Below, one piece after another: positions 30,631 to 42,267 of a stretch of 48,675 nucleotides of DNA. The stretch comes from Mucidula mucida (Eukaryota; Basidiomycota; Agaricomycetes; Agaricales; Physalacriaceae), in contig JADNYV010000262.1 in assembly GCA_015501055.1 (NCBI GenBank), positions 1-48,675 on the forward strand. The letters run 5' to 3'. A program made the translations under genes and the position numbers. The number at the start of each line of letters is the position of its first letter. Within the stretch, counting starts at the first letter, position 1. The notes under the pieces were generated by a model. The model was not told the origin of the DNA, made no database searches, and worked only from the letters and a program-made list of their open reading frames with translations.

Positions 30631-32502
30631 GATTGAAAGAGGAAAAGGTGCCGGTGAAGCAAGGTGAAGAGCTAAGAGGCATGCTGATGCCGCAGTATTA
30701 AACGCAGAAGTTCAGCAGGTATGTGTTGACAATATGGAGAGGAACATCGGGACGATGTGACGGTGATGAGTCAGACATACTCGGGGTATACCCGAGCAAC
30801 ATGGCCCCAGAATCATCGATTCTATCTAACTACGACAAGATCCCAATACATTAGTCCTGTCTACTTCTGATATCTCTGGTCAACATCCTCAGAAGCTCCG
30901 ACCAAATTGGTGGTGTACGCGACGACAGTTGCTAGTGCAAGAACAAGGTAGTCAATGGCCCGGGAAGACATGGCTCCAAAGGTTGTACAACTGGAGTATC
31001 ATCCCCGAGAGCATTTATTGTGCTGTGCGCCTCGAGAAAGTGGACTAGTATCCGACGGACCAGCGACGGACGAAGTTTATCGGACTTGCATCCGTAAAAA
31101 GCTTCTCAGCAGTAGTTACTACAGGTCCTCAATTTTTGGCGCGTTGTATTTCTCGTCATTGTTGATGGGCAACAATATCATCAATCTGGACTGTATCCCG
31201 GTTGACGCGTGAGATGTGGCGGCAAAGTGCTAGGCAGCTCCAAATCGATCCCGTTTTCTGGAGCCGCTTTGGGACTGTGCAACTAGTTACTTACACGAGA
31301 AGGAGCGGCCGTGTACTTAATGTGTTCGTGGCGGAAGGTGTCGATCTTGCCGGGCGCCGTCATCTCCTCACTCATTTGAACGCGCGAATAAAAAAGCCAA
31401 ATCGAGGATCACTACTACCGTTACGACACGGACAGACCGAGAAGGTCCTGTCCTGACCGAGACGGTTCTGACCTAACCGAGGACAGACGGACACTAGATG
31501 AATGAATGTCTTGACAGGCTAGCGATAAATGAGAAGTAATCCACCGTAGAGAAAAGATGACAGAGGCAAGCTTACTCTGAAGCGTGTGGCGTTGCGCGCC
31601 GCATGTCTTCTCTTCGTTTCAATATCCTAGTATTGGAAGGATATGCCCCCTGGCGTAACGGTGATGCGAATGTTATTTCTGCTTCTCCCCGAGGTCAATC
31701 TAGAGCTTGTCAGCGCCACCAGATAGAACAAGTCAAAAGCTGTTCACAGCACATGGATTTGGAGCAGCCTTCAAGAGTCTTTGAGTTGAGTCCTGGCGAG
31801 TACTTAGTAGTTCGTGGACTCAGCACGCCCTAAATGAGAGGGTTCAAGAACAGCCAGGAGGTCGCAAGAATGTGTCAGCCACGTGTCATATGAATGATCT
31901 TGCGCCAATTTGAATTTTTGTCCTTTTCCGCTGCGCCCTATAGCTAGCGGCCATGATTGCGCGGAGCATCGCGCCTTCGACTACGCGAATTCTTGGGTTC
32001 TAATCACTTTTCACTACATCCTTTTCTTGGGAGGCAATCCTGGATCGCTTCGGAGTACATTGAATTCAGACTCCTTGAAATAGTATCTCACTCTACTCCC
32101 GAGCTTCATGTTGATGTACAGTTCTTTTGCAAGCCCGGAGCGCCTCGGACACCGTCACGACCATATCAAAGTAACGTCGTCAATCATTTCTGCGACCCGA
32201 ATTCGAAACTGACCTCATTTTCTGTATTGTCGTTAGCTGAAGGAGATTCGATAGGCGCCAGAACATGACTAAGAGAAGGTAGAGCATACCATCCATTCCG
32301 AATGAAGTATTCGCTGGATATTCGGCACCTTACTTGTTGGCACGCCACCTCTCCTTTGCAACCTCCATTGTCGCCTGTTTGGCAGATAATCAGTCTGATA
32401 ACCTTTCCCGCAATTCTCAAGGCGCTTGATTAAGCGCTCACGATTTTGAAGAATATATATCGTCGTTTCTGAAGAACAACACCATCTCCCTTGTCTTCAT
32501 TC
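30631..32502. other. Long gene-poor stretch
   Basis: Open frames at 30955-31212, 31202-31456, 31603-31833 and 31957-32268 lack recognisable domains or plausible introns. The part next to 32503 should contain the dynamin promoter (TATATAT at 32454). Confidence 0.4.
31420..31492. repeat. Short degenerate GACCGAG/GGTCCTG repeats
   Basis: GACCGAGAAGGTCCTGTCC is followed by GACCGAGACGGTTCTGACC and AACCGAGGACAGAC, giving three decaying units of about 20 bp with local dyad symmetry. Meaning unknown. Confidence 0.35.
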
Positions 32503-35234
32503 ATGTCTAACACAGCATCATCTATGAGCGACTTCGACGAAGGAGGGGTTGGTCTGGCCAATCCCGATCTTTCGGGACGGCGTCGCGTTCTCTTAGATCT
32601 CATCAATCGTCTTCATAGCACAGGGTACGTGAAGGTCGTCCCATGTTTATGTTACAGGCGCTGACAATGTCGCATCGCAGAGCTCAAGTTGATATCGACC
32701 TACCTCAAATTGCTGTGATTGGGTCTCAAAGCGCCGGGAAATCTTCCCTCATCGAGTCTATCTCGGGTATTACCCGGCTGGGACTTGTACTCGGTAAATA
32801 TGTCGCAGTCGCTAAAGCGTCCTACCACGCTCTAACTTGGCACTACAGCTGCCCGACAGAGTGTCGTCTCGCTCACTCAATCGACTGCTGGAAATGCATT
32901 GTCTCGTTGCGTTTCATCAAGGATCCTAACGGCCAACTACTCGGGACTGCTAGGAATGAGCAATTTGGCGACATCATCTACGACAAGGAAGATGTCGAGG
33001 AACGCCTTAGACGTGCTCAACGTGCGATTTTGAACCCGAAACGTCGCCCCTCCGAATTTCTGGACGGCGAAGACGAGGATCTCATTGACAATCAACTCTC
33101 GTTTTCTGCCAACTTCGTCTCCCTCCAGATTAGCGGACCCGGCGTCGCTGACTTGTCTTTCTGCGACTTGCCTGGTATTTCTACTGTCAACGTGTCTCTA
33201 CGATGCTCCTGGGCTGACTTGTTTGTAGGACTCATCGCCAGTACTGGCAGCGCCGGAAATGACAGTGATATCAATCTAGTCAAAAGTCTTGTGGAATCCT
33301 ATATCTGCAAGCCGAGTTGTTTGATTCTTCTGACGGTGGCTTGCGAGAGTGAGTTTTGATGGCATAGTCGGTGCCTTAACTGACAATTTTCTCAGCCGAT
33401 TTTGAAAACCAAGGTGCCCATCATTTGGCCAAGACACACGACCCTTTAGGAAAGCGCACTATCGGTTAGTTCCCGCTTTCTTACTATCACGAATCGGTTA
33501 ACGTTGTGCATCGATTCAGGAGTCCTCACAAAACCAGATCGCATCCCATCTGGCGAGGAAAGCGCTTGGGTGGCATTCATCCGTGGTGAAAAAGAAGCCC
33601 TCGACAATAACTGGTACTGTGTCAAGCAGCCTTCGTCCACCGATATCAAGAATGGCATCACTTGGAGCGAAGCCCGACAGCGAGAAAACGACTTTTTCTC
33701 AACTGTCGACCCATGGGCTGGTTTGGACTCTGTTTACCAACGCTACCTGCGAACTTCTAATCTCGTGGAACGGCTCAGTCACATTCTTTCTGATCTCATC
33801 TCGAAAAGGCTTGTTATTTTTTCGCTTTGCTTCGACTTGACTGACGCAGACACCTTAGGCTTCCTGATATCAGGTCCGAAATGGAGCGCGCCATTGAGAA
33901 AACATGGCATCAGATCTGTGCCATGCCGAAACCTCCTTCGGACAATCCTGTACAGGAAGTTTCCTCCCTCTTATCCGAATTTACACGCGATGTATCTACG
34001 CATGTCGAGGGCGTCTCCGATGAAGATGGCATCATACAGAGAGTCCGTCTTGCTCAAGAACAATTCAAATTGGCGATTCGTCGTACAGCTCCAGCATTCA
34101 GACCGTTCTCTGAAACGCAGGTCAGCTCCTGTGCTTGGAGGCACCCCTCATTCCTATCAAGCGAAGAAAGTGTGGCGGACGCACCAGAGTCTGATCTCAT
34201 ATATGTCGAAGACGTCCATGCTCGCGCATTACAGTGAGTTGCACTTACTTAGGGTCCAGTATTATGATTAACCGTTGCTCGATAGCGCCCGGACTCGAGA
34301 GTTACCAGGCAACTTTCCATTCGTTGTGAAGCAAGCATACATATCAAGATTCATTGCCAAATGGCATGCTCCGGCGAAGGCGCTTTGTCGAGAGGTGTAT
34401 GTCATGCTGGGTCAAGAAATGGACCAGATAGTCACGAAACATTTTGGATCCTTTGGGCAAAGGCTTCTCGAACAGAAAGTTCGGTAAGTCGTCTTTGGTG
34501 CACTTGGTACCTCGTAGTATTTGCTCATCTTCTTAAACAGTCTTCATATACATGAATGCCTCAAACTGCACCTCGAAGCTACCGCCGCCAAGATTGACTG
34601 GTTGGTCAAGTTGGAGGATCGCCCGTATACGCTGAATACTCATTACCTCTCCGACTACAAGCACAAATTCCTGAGTCATTATAAGACCCAACGGCAACGG
34701 ACAGAGCACTCTAACGTGGCCACCGCTCTGGCGAGGTATGTGCCTCCCGTATCCCGAAAATTGTTTAAGCGGCGACGACGAACAATTTACAGTAATCCTA
34801 CAAATGGCGACGTCAGCACGATTCTGACCTATTGTACACGCATCGGCATTTCCGGTGTCAAGGCGGCGGACCTCGGAGCACTTCTTCCTCACGACGAAAT
34901 GGAACATGCACTCGAGATAATGGCTGACGTTCGTGCGTATTTCCAAGGTCGGTGCTCTGTTTCTCAGTGTTCTCCCTCTGAATTCGTTTCAGTCGCATAC
35001 AAGCGTTATATCGACAACGTTCCGTTAGCCATTGACTATGACCTCGTTCAAGGACTTGATCGAGGTCTTTTGGTGACGTTGTATGAACGTCTTGGCATCC
35101 ACGGGGCGAAGGGACAAGAGATCTGTAAAGAGCTCGCTCAAGAGAGTCCCCAGATGGCTGATCGTCGCGAAGAGTTGACAAAGAAGTTGGAACGTCTCCA
35201 GACTGCTTATCAGGAGCTCATGCAATCGTCTTGA
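32503..35234 (+). CDS. Dynamin-like large GTPase, with a frame lesion near the G2 loop
   Basis: MSNTASSMSDFDEGGVGLAN is followed by GTPase motifs G1 (GSQSAGKSSLIES), G3 (DLPG) and G4 (TKPD), then a stalk (LPDIRSEMERAIEKTW and LPGNFPFVVKQAYISRFIAK) and a GED (VAYKRYIDNVPLAIDYDLVQ through ELTKKLERLQTAYQELMQSS). Such proteins tubulate or cut membranes; Agaricomycetes have many Mx-like paralogues. There is a 1-nt frame offset at about 32773-32783: GTCTRCPTE (G2) is readable only in another frame if the intron at 32794-32848 is spliced. The upstream frame stays open if that intron is retained. A GC-AG intron follows SDLISK. It is either a pseudogene, a sequencing error or an unusual splice form. 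Confidence 0.8.
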
Positions 35235-35506
35235 ATTTAGATATGAGATTGATAGTCTATGTGTTGTTGTAAGTTGCTGTGAGATTGAGGCCCTTGTTCT
35301 TGGTAATATCGATGTGCGTGAATATGGAGGCTGTAGAGGCGAACTTGGTAAAATACTTTCCAACTTAGAGAGGCGAACACGTCGAAGGATCTAGTGGTAG
35401 TCGGGCCGGTGCCGGAACTCAGAATGGACGGTCATCCCATAACGCGACGACCTATCGCAGGTATGTCAAAGACCTCATCTGGCATAAGAATTTGAGATTA
35501 TACAGA

Positions 35507-36274
35507 CTACCCACTCCATCCTTCGCTCGTGTTTAAGTACTTCAGCTGGTTCTCAGTAACGAAATCAAACACTGTCTCCCAGTCTCGACACACATGTACA
35601 ATTCCTAGACCGTCTATGCTATGCTTGTTTATCATGGGATCCAACGTCGTGTCACTGGCGCAAAGGACTGTCTGCCTCATGAGATTTAAGCAGTGTCGCG
35701 TGTGATGACCTGCGTCGCCCTGGACGATGGCATCGCGAATTTTCTGCAAGCAGTGCATTTGGTGAAACATCGCTACTCCTAGACTGTATTTCAGTAATGC
35801 CCTCTTCTAGAACGCAGCGTTCCCATACCAAATTTTCTACCTAGAAACAAGGCAATCAGCACAACTGTTCGCTGGGTACTGTTTCCTACTACCATTTGGG
35901 CCCAATTTGACGAAGCCATTGCTCGCTGGGAACATGTCGGTCGTTCGCCAGTCATCCCACGCGTAGAAGTCTGACAGTCCAAAGTGCTCGCTGTTCTCAA
36001 CCTTCATGCCGACCGTTGGAAGATGTATAGGCAGTTCCTGCGGATAATCGTCCCCGATGTAACCTTCAAAGAAACTCGGTCAGCACATCCTTTCTTTCAA
36101 TACCCAGTGTAGCGTACTGAAGTGACTGTTGTCTCCTTCCTTCATCTCGAGGACGCTTTCGCAGGTTTCTCGACGAAAGCGAAAAACATAGACAGCAGAT
36201 AAGTTCAACGCGATGGATAAGAGAAGTCCGGTGTACGCCACCAGCAGGGCATTACGGGGCAGGAGTTGAACCAT
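35507..36274 (-). CDS. UstYa-family (DUF3328) oxidase-like protein
   Basis: Four exons (36274-36118, 36063-35893, 35840-35829, 35772-35507) encode 201 aa. An N-terminal membrane segment (ALLVAYTGLLLSIALNLSAV) is followed by SYIGDDYPQELPIHLPTVGM, then HFGLSDFYAWDDW and GPNGRKFAMFHQMHCLQKIR with the first HxxHC motif, and HHTRHCLNLMRQTVLC with the second. Both motifs are intact, and they bind metal in characterised members that cyclise or hydroxylate RiPP and other peptide substrates. The third exon is a 12-nt micro-exon, required for phase. It is divergent from the membrane-protein gene at 36591. The Kex2-repeat precursor 2 kb away is a plausible substrate; that is inference. Confidence 0.85.
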
Positions 36275-36590
36275 GTCTGATGCTTCTCCAAAGGCTCTTC
36301 TCCAAGTATAAAGGACCTCAGTTTGACAAATAAATGCGCCCAATACTCAGCCACTATCAGCAAATGTGAAACGCACTGGAGGAACGGGGATCCTCGGTCA
36401 CATAGGTTCACAAATTTAGCTCCCATTTTCAGCCCCGCACAGCGCTCGTAGCAGCTCCGTATGGTTTGCCGCTTCGTCGAGCACTCTAGAGGTCCCCACT
36501 TCCTCCGTTATCAGGGATCCACATGATGCAACTATTCTTGCAACTACTCTGGCTTTGTATCTTCAATTTCTTCCTTCCCCACCCTACAGT
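36275..36590. promoter_or_regulatory. Shared intergenic region of two divergent genes
   Basis: The 316 bp between the UstYa-type gene (minus) and the membrane-protein gene (plus) must contain both promoters. I see no sharply defined element, only pyrimidine-rich sequence before 36590. Confidence 0.4.
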
Positions 36591-37576
36591 ATGGCAGAGT
36601 ACATGCGACTTCCGTCCTCGAGTACTGTCGACGACGATGACGAGTACAAAGAGACCTCTGTACCGCAGGTCTCTCGTGATCGCGGCGGATCTTGCTTCGA
36701 TAGCCTTCTTCTTGCTAGTCTGATAGCCATGCTTGCTATCGTCGCCGCCGGAGCGTTCCATTTCAGCGTTTTTACTGCTCCGCCTGGACTTCAGCGCATG
36801 CCTAGTACGCGAGAGGTCGTTTCTGGTCTCGTTATCGGAGACTTGAATAAGAATCTCGATGCTGGTAGGGCGATCATTCGACACAATTCAAAGAAGCTTC
36901 ATCCGACCAGTAGGTTGTTCGTTCTGAGTACTTCACAGACTCTCATCATCTTCAGGCGGAAAAATGTGGTTCCCAGCTGCGATGATCCATGTGAATGCTG
37001 AAGAGCCCGATACCACGTACACTTCTGGATCTCATGTCATCCTCAGCCCATCGGTGAAGTTTTATGCGTCTTTTATACAACCGACTTCTGAACGTTCATT
37101 ATAGGACTCGATGATCTATCACTGGAGGTTCAATAGTAGCTGGCCCAAATGCTACATCTCGGGATGGGTTTCGCCGCTCGCGAAATTGATTGAAGGTGGC
37201 AAGTCTTATTCTGTAGAAGGCGACGTGACAGAGATTGAGGTCTGGAACGTGGATTATCCCTCGGACTCAAGCCTTGCGTCGTTGAGCTGGAACACGCGTC
37301 CTATGCGTCAGTCTTTGCTTGGGACCGTGAATTTCACGGATTACGACGTCCAACGCCAGCTGTTCCACAGTGACGGAACAGAGCTCAAGAGTCCGACCCC
37401 TCTATTCGACTGCATCGACCGCCGCACCATCACGTTGGAGATTGCCTGCAAGGCCTGCCGTCTCGAGTTTGATCAGGTGTTCTCAGATCCTGCGTTGGGT
37501 ACGTGTTTGCTTTCTGTAACCTTCGCGGGGATTGATTGTGCCATCCACAGGATTTGAACTCATTGAGTTGGCGTGA
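36591..37576 (+). CDS. Single-pass membrane protein of unknown function
   Basis: Four exons (36591-36909, 36956-37053, 37105-37498, 37551-37576) encode 278 aa. The acidic cytosolic N-terminus MAEYMRLPSSSTVDDDDEYK precedes one membrane segment LLLASLIAMLAIVAAGAFHF. A lumenal or extracellular region follows, with ISGWVSPLAKLIEGG, VDYPSDSSLASLSW, FDCIDRRTITLEIACKAC and FELIELA. Several Cys (FDC, IACKAC) suggest disulfide bonds. I do not recognise a family. The organisation is like small type II membrane proteins of secretory compartments. Its position between the UstYa-type gene and the peptide precursor makes a role in the same pathway possible, but nothing in the sequence shows it. Confidence 0.65.
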
Positions 37577-38277
37577 TTGAAGTATTTCTGTACAGACCTC
37601 AATATATACACCTTCAGCTGTATCATGTGTGTAACCTCGGCGCGAACAAACACTGCCACGTACCTATATCTACACGCAACATAGAATCGTCCATTCAGCG
37701 TCGTTGAAGGACATCAACGGTGAGAGTGAGAGGGTATCCACAATTCGTCGCAGTAATGTTGAATGAAACAAGATGCTTTGCGACGACTCACGGCATGTGG
37801 GCTTATCTTCAACTTGAAGCGCCACAATTCAATCTCTGTCTGTCACTTCGCACTCACTGTTCTGGTTCCGTAGAAATTCAACTGGTAAATTTAGTATCAT
37901 ACCGGTAATACAGAGTCCCTGTTATTGTACACCTGGCGAATGATCAGCGCTCAGGAATGAATTGCCCTTGCAACCAAGTGGATGTATATGCGGGTCACCA
38001 GATATGGTGGGTAGAAAATAGTGCCTTGCAAACAGACGTTGAATAACCCTACATCAAATGTAGAGTCAGCGTTGAGGGAGGCTGTGAGGAAGGTATTCTT
38101 ACCTGCTGCAAGAATAGAACATGCCCGAGAAGTATGCAGCGCCCATGGGGGCTTCAGAGGACATGATGAGAATGCGCGACTGCGTTTCATGGCCTGATAT
38201 ATCTGCTCGTGCGATGTATAAGAGACGTCGTACTCATCCATCCTGAGCTTTAACAACTTGAAGTTGTAACAACAATC
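37577..38277. other. Intergenic upstream of the peptide precursor
   Basis: About 700 bp without a convincing gene. A minus frame at 37951-38256 lacks motifs. It holds the precursor promoter. Confidence 0.45.
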
Positions 38278-38644
38278 ATGCGCTTCACCGCTGTTTTTGC
38301 CTCCTTGGTCCTCCTCGTTTCCGCCGTCGCCGCGTTTCGTAAGCTGTCTGTCCTACTGAAGTGGCATAAAGTGCTAATGCCATTTAGCTGTGGATAAGCG
38401 CGAGGGACCCGAGGACTATGAAGAGCCATACTCGGACTTGACGAAGCGCGCGGGTCCTGAGAACTACGAAGAGCCCTACTCTGACCTCACGAAGCGCGAA
38501 GGACCAGAGGATTATGAGGAACCCTACTCCGACTTGACCAAGCGCGCAGGTCCAGAGAACTACGAGGAGCCGTATTCTGACTTGACGAAGCGCGAGGGGC
38601 CCGAGAACTATGAGGAGCCATACTCTGACGTCGTCGGGAAGTGA
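38278..38644 (+). CDS. Secreted Kex2-repeat peptide precursor, RiPP-like
   Basis: Two exons (38278-38338, 38388-38644) encode 105 aa. The signal peptide MRFTAVFASLVLLVSAVAAF is followed by a short pro-segment ending in KR and then five 16-residue units. Units 1 and 3 are EGPEDYEEPYSDLTKR, 2 and 4 are AGPENYEEPYSDLTKR, and unit 5 ends EGPENYEEPYSDVVGK without KR. Kex2-type cleavage after KR would release 14-residue peptides, very acidic and with two Tyr each. This is the form of the Kex2-processed repeat precursors that feed UstYa-type macrocyclisation. A CaaX box is absent, so it is not a basidiomycete mating pheromone. Core-peptide borders and modifications are not visible. A structural or signalling secreted peptide remains possible. 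Confidence 0.85.
38402..38641 (+). repeat. Five tandem 48-bp coding repeats
   Basis: Units start at 38402, 38450, 38498, 38546 and 38594. Units 1 and 3 encode the same peptide, as do 2 and 4, giving a 96-bp higher-order period. Differences among copies are mostly synonymous, which indicates selection on the peptide sequence. Confidence 0.9.
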
Positions 38645-39246
38645 ATCGGGGCGATAAATCCTAAGGGGAGCAGTAGGACTCAGTTCGAAGGTAAGTCAAC
38701 TCGGGATAGTCAAGCCTCGTCGGAGTGTCAGGCTAATATCATGGCAGATCGAGTGTTCAGAGAGGAAGAAGAGAATATACATAATACTGTCGATGAGATT
38801 TCCGCTTCGAGACTTCTGAGACATCCTGTACAATCAAAGCTTGCTTGTTTGCCATATCATGTCCGAGCGATTGCCACATTCGAGCGACGTATCATGCACC
38901 GGATGGAAGACTGCAATTTACGCACCTTTGTTCGTTGTCTTCACCAAGTGTCACTGTTGAGGAAAACTGTGATTCGCTGCCACGTGATGAATGGCAAATC
39001 AATGCTTTCGGGCCGATCGCGACTCTTTCTTCTCAATCGTCAACAGCGCAGCGTATTCCATGAAAATCGAATTGGCATGCCCTTACGTGCTTCATTCACT
39101 ACTCAGTAACCTCGCGAATTGGCTTGGCGCATTCAGTATTTAATTGCGAGCGGGCGACATGTCTCACTGTCCATTTTCCGCGCATTTTGTATCCGGGAGT
39201 TAATTTCAGAGCCAACAACCGAAATCCTTACCTTCTTTACGACGTG
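38645..39246. other. Intergenic between the precursor and peptidase genes
   Basis: A 122-codon frame at 38741-39109 has no motif, signal peptide or plausible splice structure. I treat it as chance. Confidence 0.45.
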
Positions 39247-41806
39247 ATGCCCCTCAGATACACCCTCCTGCCAATCCTTCTTGGGTTTCTACTCGTGTCT
39301 GCCCAACTAGTAAGCAGTTTCGCAGCTACTCTGGCTGCTGAGATGACTTGACTCAGGTACCAAATCCTACAGGCCCCATAGAATGGACTGTGTGCGACGA
39401 GCAGCCCAACGATCCTCACTTCTCTTGCGCGTTCTACGACGTCCCACTTGATTGGACAGATCCCTCAGACGACCGGAAAGCAACGATATTCCTAGCTAAA
39501 TATTCTCCCCTAAGTTCGAAAACCTTAGGTACTGTGTTCTACAACCCCGGTGGCCCGTAAGCACTTTGGTTTGAGCGCGCCGACATCAAAGCTAATTCAA
39601 CGTGATTGTAGAGGTATCAGCGGGGCAACGTACATTTTGCAAGGCACGGGCGAACGTCTGAGCAACCGCACCGGCGGGCAATATGACATCGTTGGTTGAG
39701 ATCCTCGCGGTGTTGGCAAAACAATGTATGTCCTACAAGTTTATATATCCTTTATACATCGCCTCATTAAAACATCTAGCCCAGGGAACATAGTCTGCTG
39801 TCCAAACTATGCCAATGAAACAACATATTGGGAGGGGACCATCGTAAACGGTTACGAAATTCGTGGCAACTTTACCTACCAGGCTGACGTTGATTTTGCG
39901 TATGCGCAGATTGATGTCATGGAAGACAGGTTCGCGTCGTTGCAGAAGCAATGTAAGACTATGGAAGGCGGAGCACAGTACATGGAGTATATTGGTACAA
40001 CAGCGACCGTTCGGGATCTGGTCGGTAGCCTGCCAATTGAACAGCGTCCTCGGTTGATATCGTCTCCTATAGGTCGCTTTAGCTGACAGTATAGATGGTG
40101 TGGGCACATACATCAATTATATCGGTGTTAGTTAGTGAGTCGTTTTCTTGCATTGATTACAGACGCGCACTAATGGACGGTTATAGCGGGACCGTCAGTA
40201 AGTGGGCCCCCTTCGCGTATGGCGCGTCGTTTTGATTACTGTCTAGTTGGGAGCTACCTGGTTAATATGTTTCCGGACGTAAGTATATCTGCGCTGACTA
40301 CCTTCTCGTTCTGAATTTACGTGCCAGTAGCGAGTTGGGAAGATTGTCATCGACGGAGTGGTTAACCCGGACTACTATGCTCGGAAGCGCGCTGACCTGG
40401 TAAGTCGTTGACTGAGTTACGATTGTTATCTTGTCACTCAACAGCATTAGTCGTGGCGCCGACATGTTGAATCAGCAGATGAAGCCTTTCAGGGTTGGCA
40501 CACATCGGCCATGTACGCAAGACAAACGTTCATTTGATTCATATAGGTTTTGCTCAAGGCTGTAAACTCGCCGGACCTTACGGATGCATCTTAGCAAATT
40601 CTCCAGTGACAAACGGGCTTGACATTATCGCTTGGACTCATGACCTTGACGTTGTAGGTCTCCTCTCATTCATAATTCATCCGATTCAAGGTTTGCTCGT
40701 CAGCGCGCCTATGACAGTTACACTCGAGGTATTGGCGAGGGCTCCTTCATACTGCGTGCACAACTGTTCAATGATCTCTACTCCCCCGCGAAGTGGTCCG
40801 ACCTATCGATGATGCTATACAACTACGATTTGGAGGTGAGAGGACTTACACGTTTCAACGTGAAGCGAACAGCACGGGATGCACTGTTTCCGCGAGAGAC
40901 CGGCGGTAGTCCTCCCTCAGAGTCCCTATCCCTGGAAGCGTGGCGATTCCGTTGATCGAGGCGACACAACGTCTCGCATGGTTTTGGATGAACTCGAAGC
41001 CACGGCGCGGGAGGTTTCTGGGCTGTGTATGTTCCCGCTGCCCGTGGTACGCGTTCGCTAATAAGCATTTACAGTTGGAGCCCGCTCTTTGCAATATCAT
41101 GTATGTCATATGTGGCCCGTGCGCGCAAAGGAGCGGTTCCAAGGACCGTTCAACCCAAAGCTTGCGAATCCTATATTGGTCATTGGAAACACAGCTGATG
41201 TAGGTTCTTACGATGCCGTTTGTATATAGCCTATAACACCGTTTATTGATGCGCAATTGACTGCAGAAGAGCTGGGAGACTCGGCGATCTTGATCAAGCA
41301 GAACGGGTTTGGGGTGCGTCGTCCAAGCAGCGCTGCATCGACGTACTCACGCTGTTCGTCAATAGCACAGCTCTGGCGTTCAGCAATCAGCCTGTACTCA
41401 TGAAATCATCCGCAACTTCTTTGTGTACGGAACGGTCAGTTGTTCCTATCTGTGGTCAATATACTTGTATTGATGTCCACAGCATCCTACCGGTGAGGAT
41501 ACCATCTGCGAAGTCCAAGACATGCAAGTATTCTCTACCAAAAATATATCAACTAGCGATATCGCTGCTCACCTGGCCACAACGAATGGGGTCGCGGCCT
41601 CGTACGAGAATACAAACACGAAAACGGCATATGTGATTGCTATTATTGTGTTGGGTGCGCTCGTCCTGCTGTTAGCAACAGCTCTGGTTGTTCTGTCGAA
41701 GCGATCACGAAGGCGGTATAGGGTAGTAGGGAAGGCATATCCGGTGTCCTTCCATGCTGCTCTGGAAGGTTCCTCGCTTTCTGGTGAGAAGGAGGATAAG
41801 GAGTGA
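39247..41806 (+). pseudogene. S33 (TAP-like) serine peptidase gene, interrupted
   Basis: MPLRYTLLPILLGFLLVSAQ is a signal peptide. Then come FSCAFYDVPLDW, GTVFYNPGGPGISG (oxyanion region), DPRGVGKT, NYIGVSYGT (nucleophile elbow), VGKIVIDGVVNPDYY, AGPYGCILA, RGIGEGSFILRAQLF, PILVIGNTADPITP (acid loop) and a C-terminal membrane anchor AYVIAIIVLGALVLLLATAL. The fold is that of tripeptidyl/prolyl-aminopeptidase-like S33 enzymes. A TGA at 39697-39699 replaces the usual Trp in IVG-W-DPRG. The GWHTSA/GFAQGCKL join (40480-40555) and the 40880-41200 region do not stay in one frame. It is probably inactive, unless the stop is a sequence error. It follows the RiPP-like precursor, so a former role in peptide maturation is possible. 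Confidence 0.75.
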
Positions 41807-42267
41807 TTGGGTAGTTACCATCTTACAGTACTAGGGACCATTTGTGTTTTCAGTTACCATCTCGTTCATCACCTCTTGATCGTCTCAGTTCTATCTGTGG
41901 CAGGAGAATGATCAGCGCCAGTAGCGCACGTCTGTCCGCGAATAGATCCTAGTTTTCGAGGCAGAGAATCCATCATCGCTCATACTGTTCAACAAATCAG
42001 CGGCAATAGTCCTGTGCAACGTGTGACTGGACACAGAACTTGACGGTTGAACCAATAATTGTTGGAATTTCATTCTTCTTCTTCTATAGAGCAATGTGAG
42101 TCGAGCTCGAGACTCGAGCGTTGAACGTTGAACCTCCGGCAATACGGCCCGTCAACAGCCGTTGCTTCGGCAATCTGTCTTGGCTTACTGCTCGACCATC
42201 ACGATCTCACGACCCGTCTCTTCCTTGTCATCACCATCTAAGCTGGAGCTGGAGCGGCAGTAATATC
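41807..42267. other. Intergenic, no gene recognised
   Basis: Contains the 3' end of the peptidase locus and the promoter of the membrane protein at 42268. A GAGCTCGAGACTCGAGCG stretch near 42103-42120 is partly palindromic. Confidence 0.4.

Noticed and set aside
30955..31456. Two overlapping frames as small genes
   Set aside because: No recognisable domain, no consistent introns, and composition like the surrounding intergenic DNA.
38402..38641. Regularly spaced 48-bp repeats as a CRISPR-like array
   Set aside because: The repeats have no unique spacers, are in frame and encode KR-separated peptides behind a signal peptide; the genome is eukaryotic.
38278..38644. Precursor as a mating pheromone
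   Set aside because: Basidiomycete pheromones end in a CaaX box, and this one ends SDVVGK; no receptor gene is nearby.
38741..39109. 122-codon open frame as a gene
   Set aside because: No start context, motif, signal peptide or splice pattern; it lies in the promoter of the peptidase.
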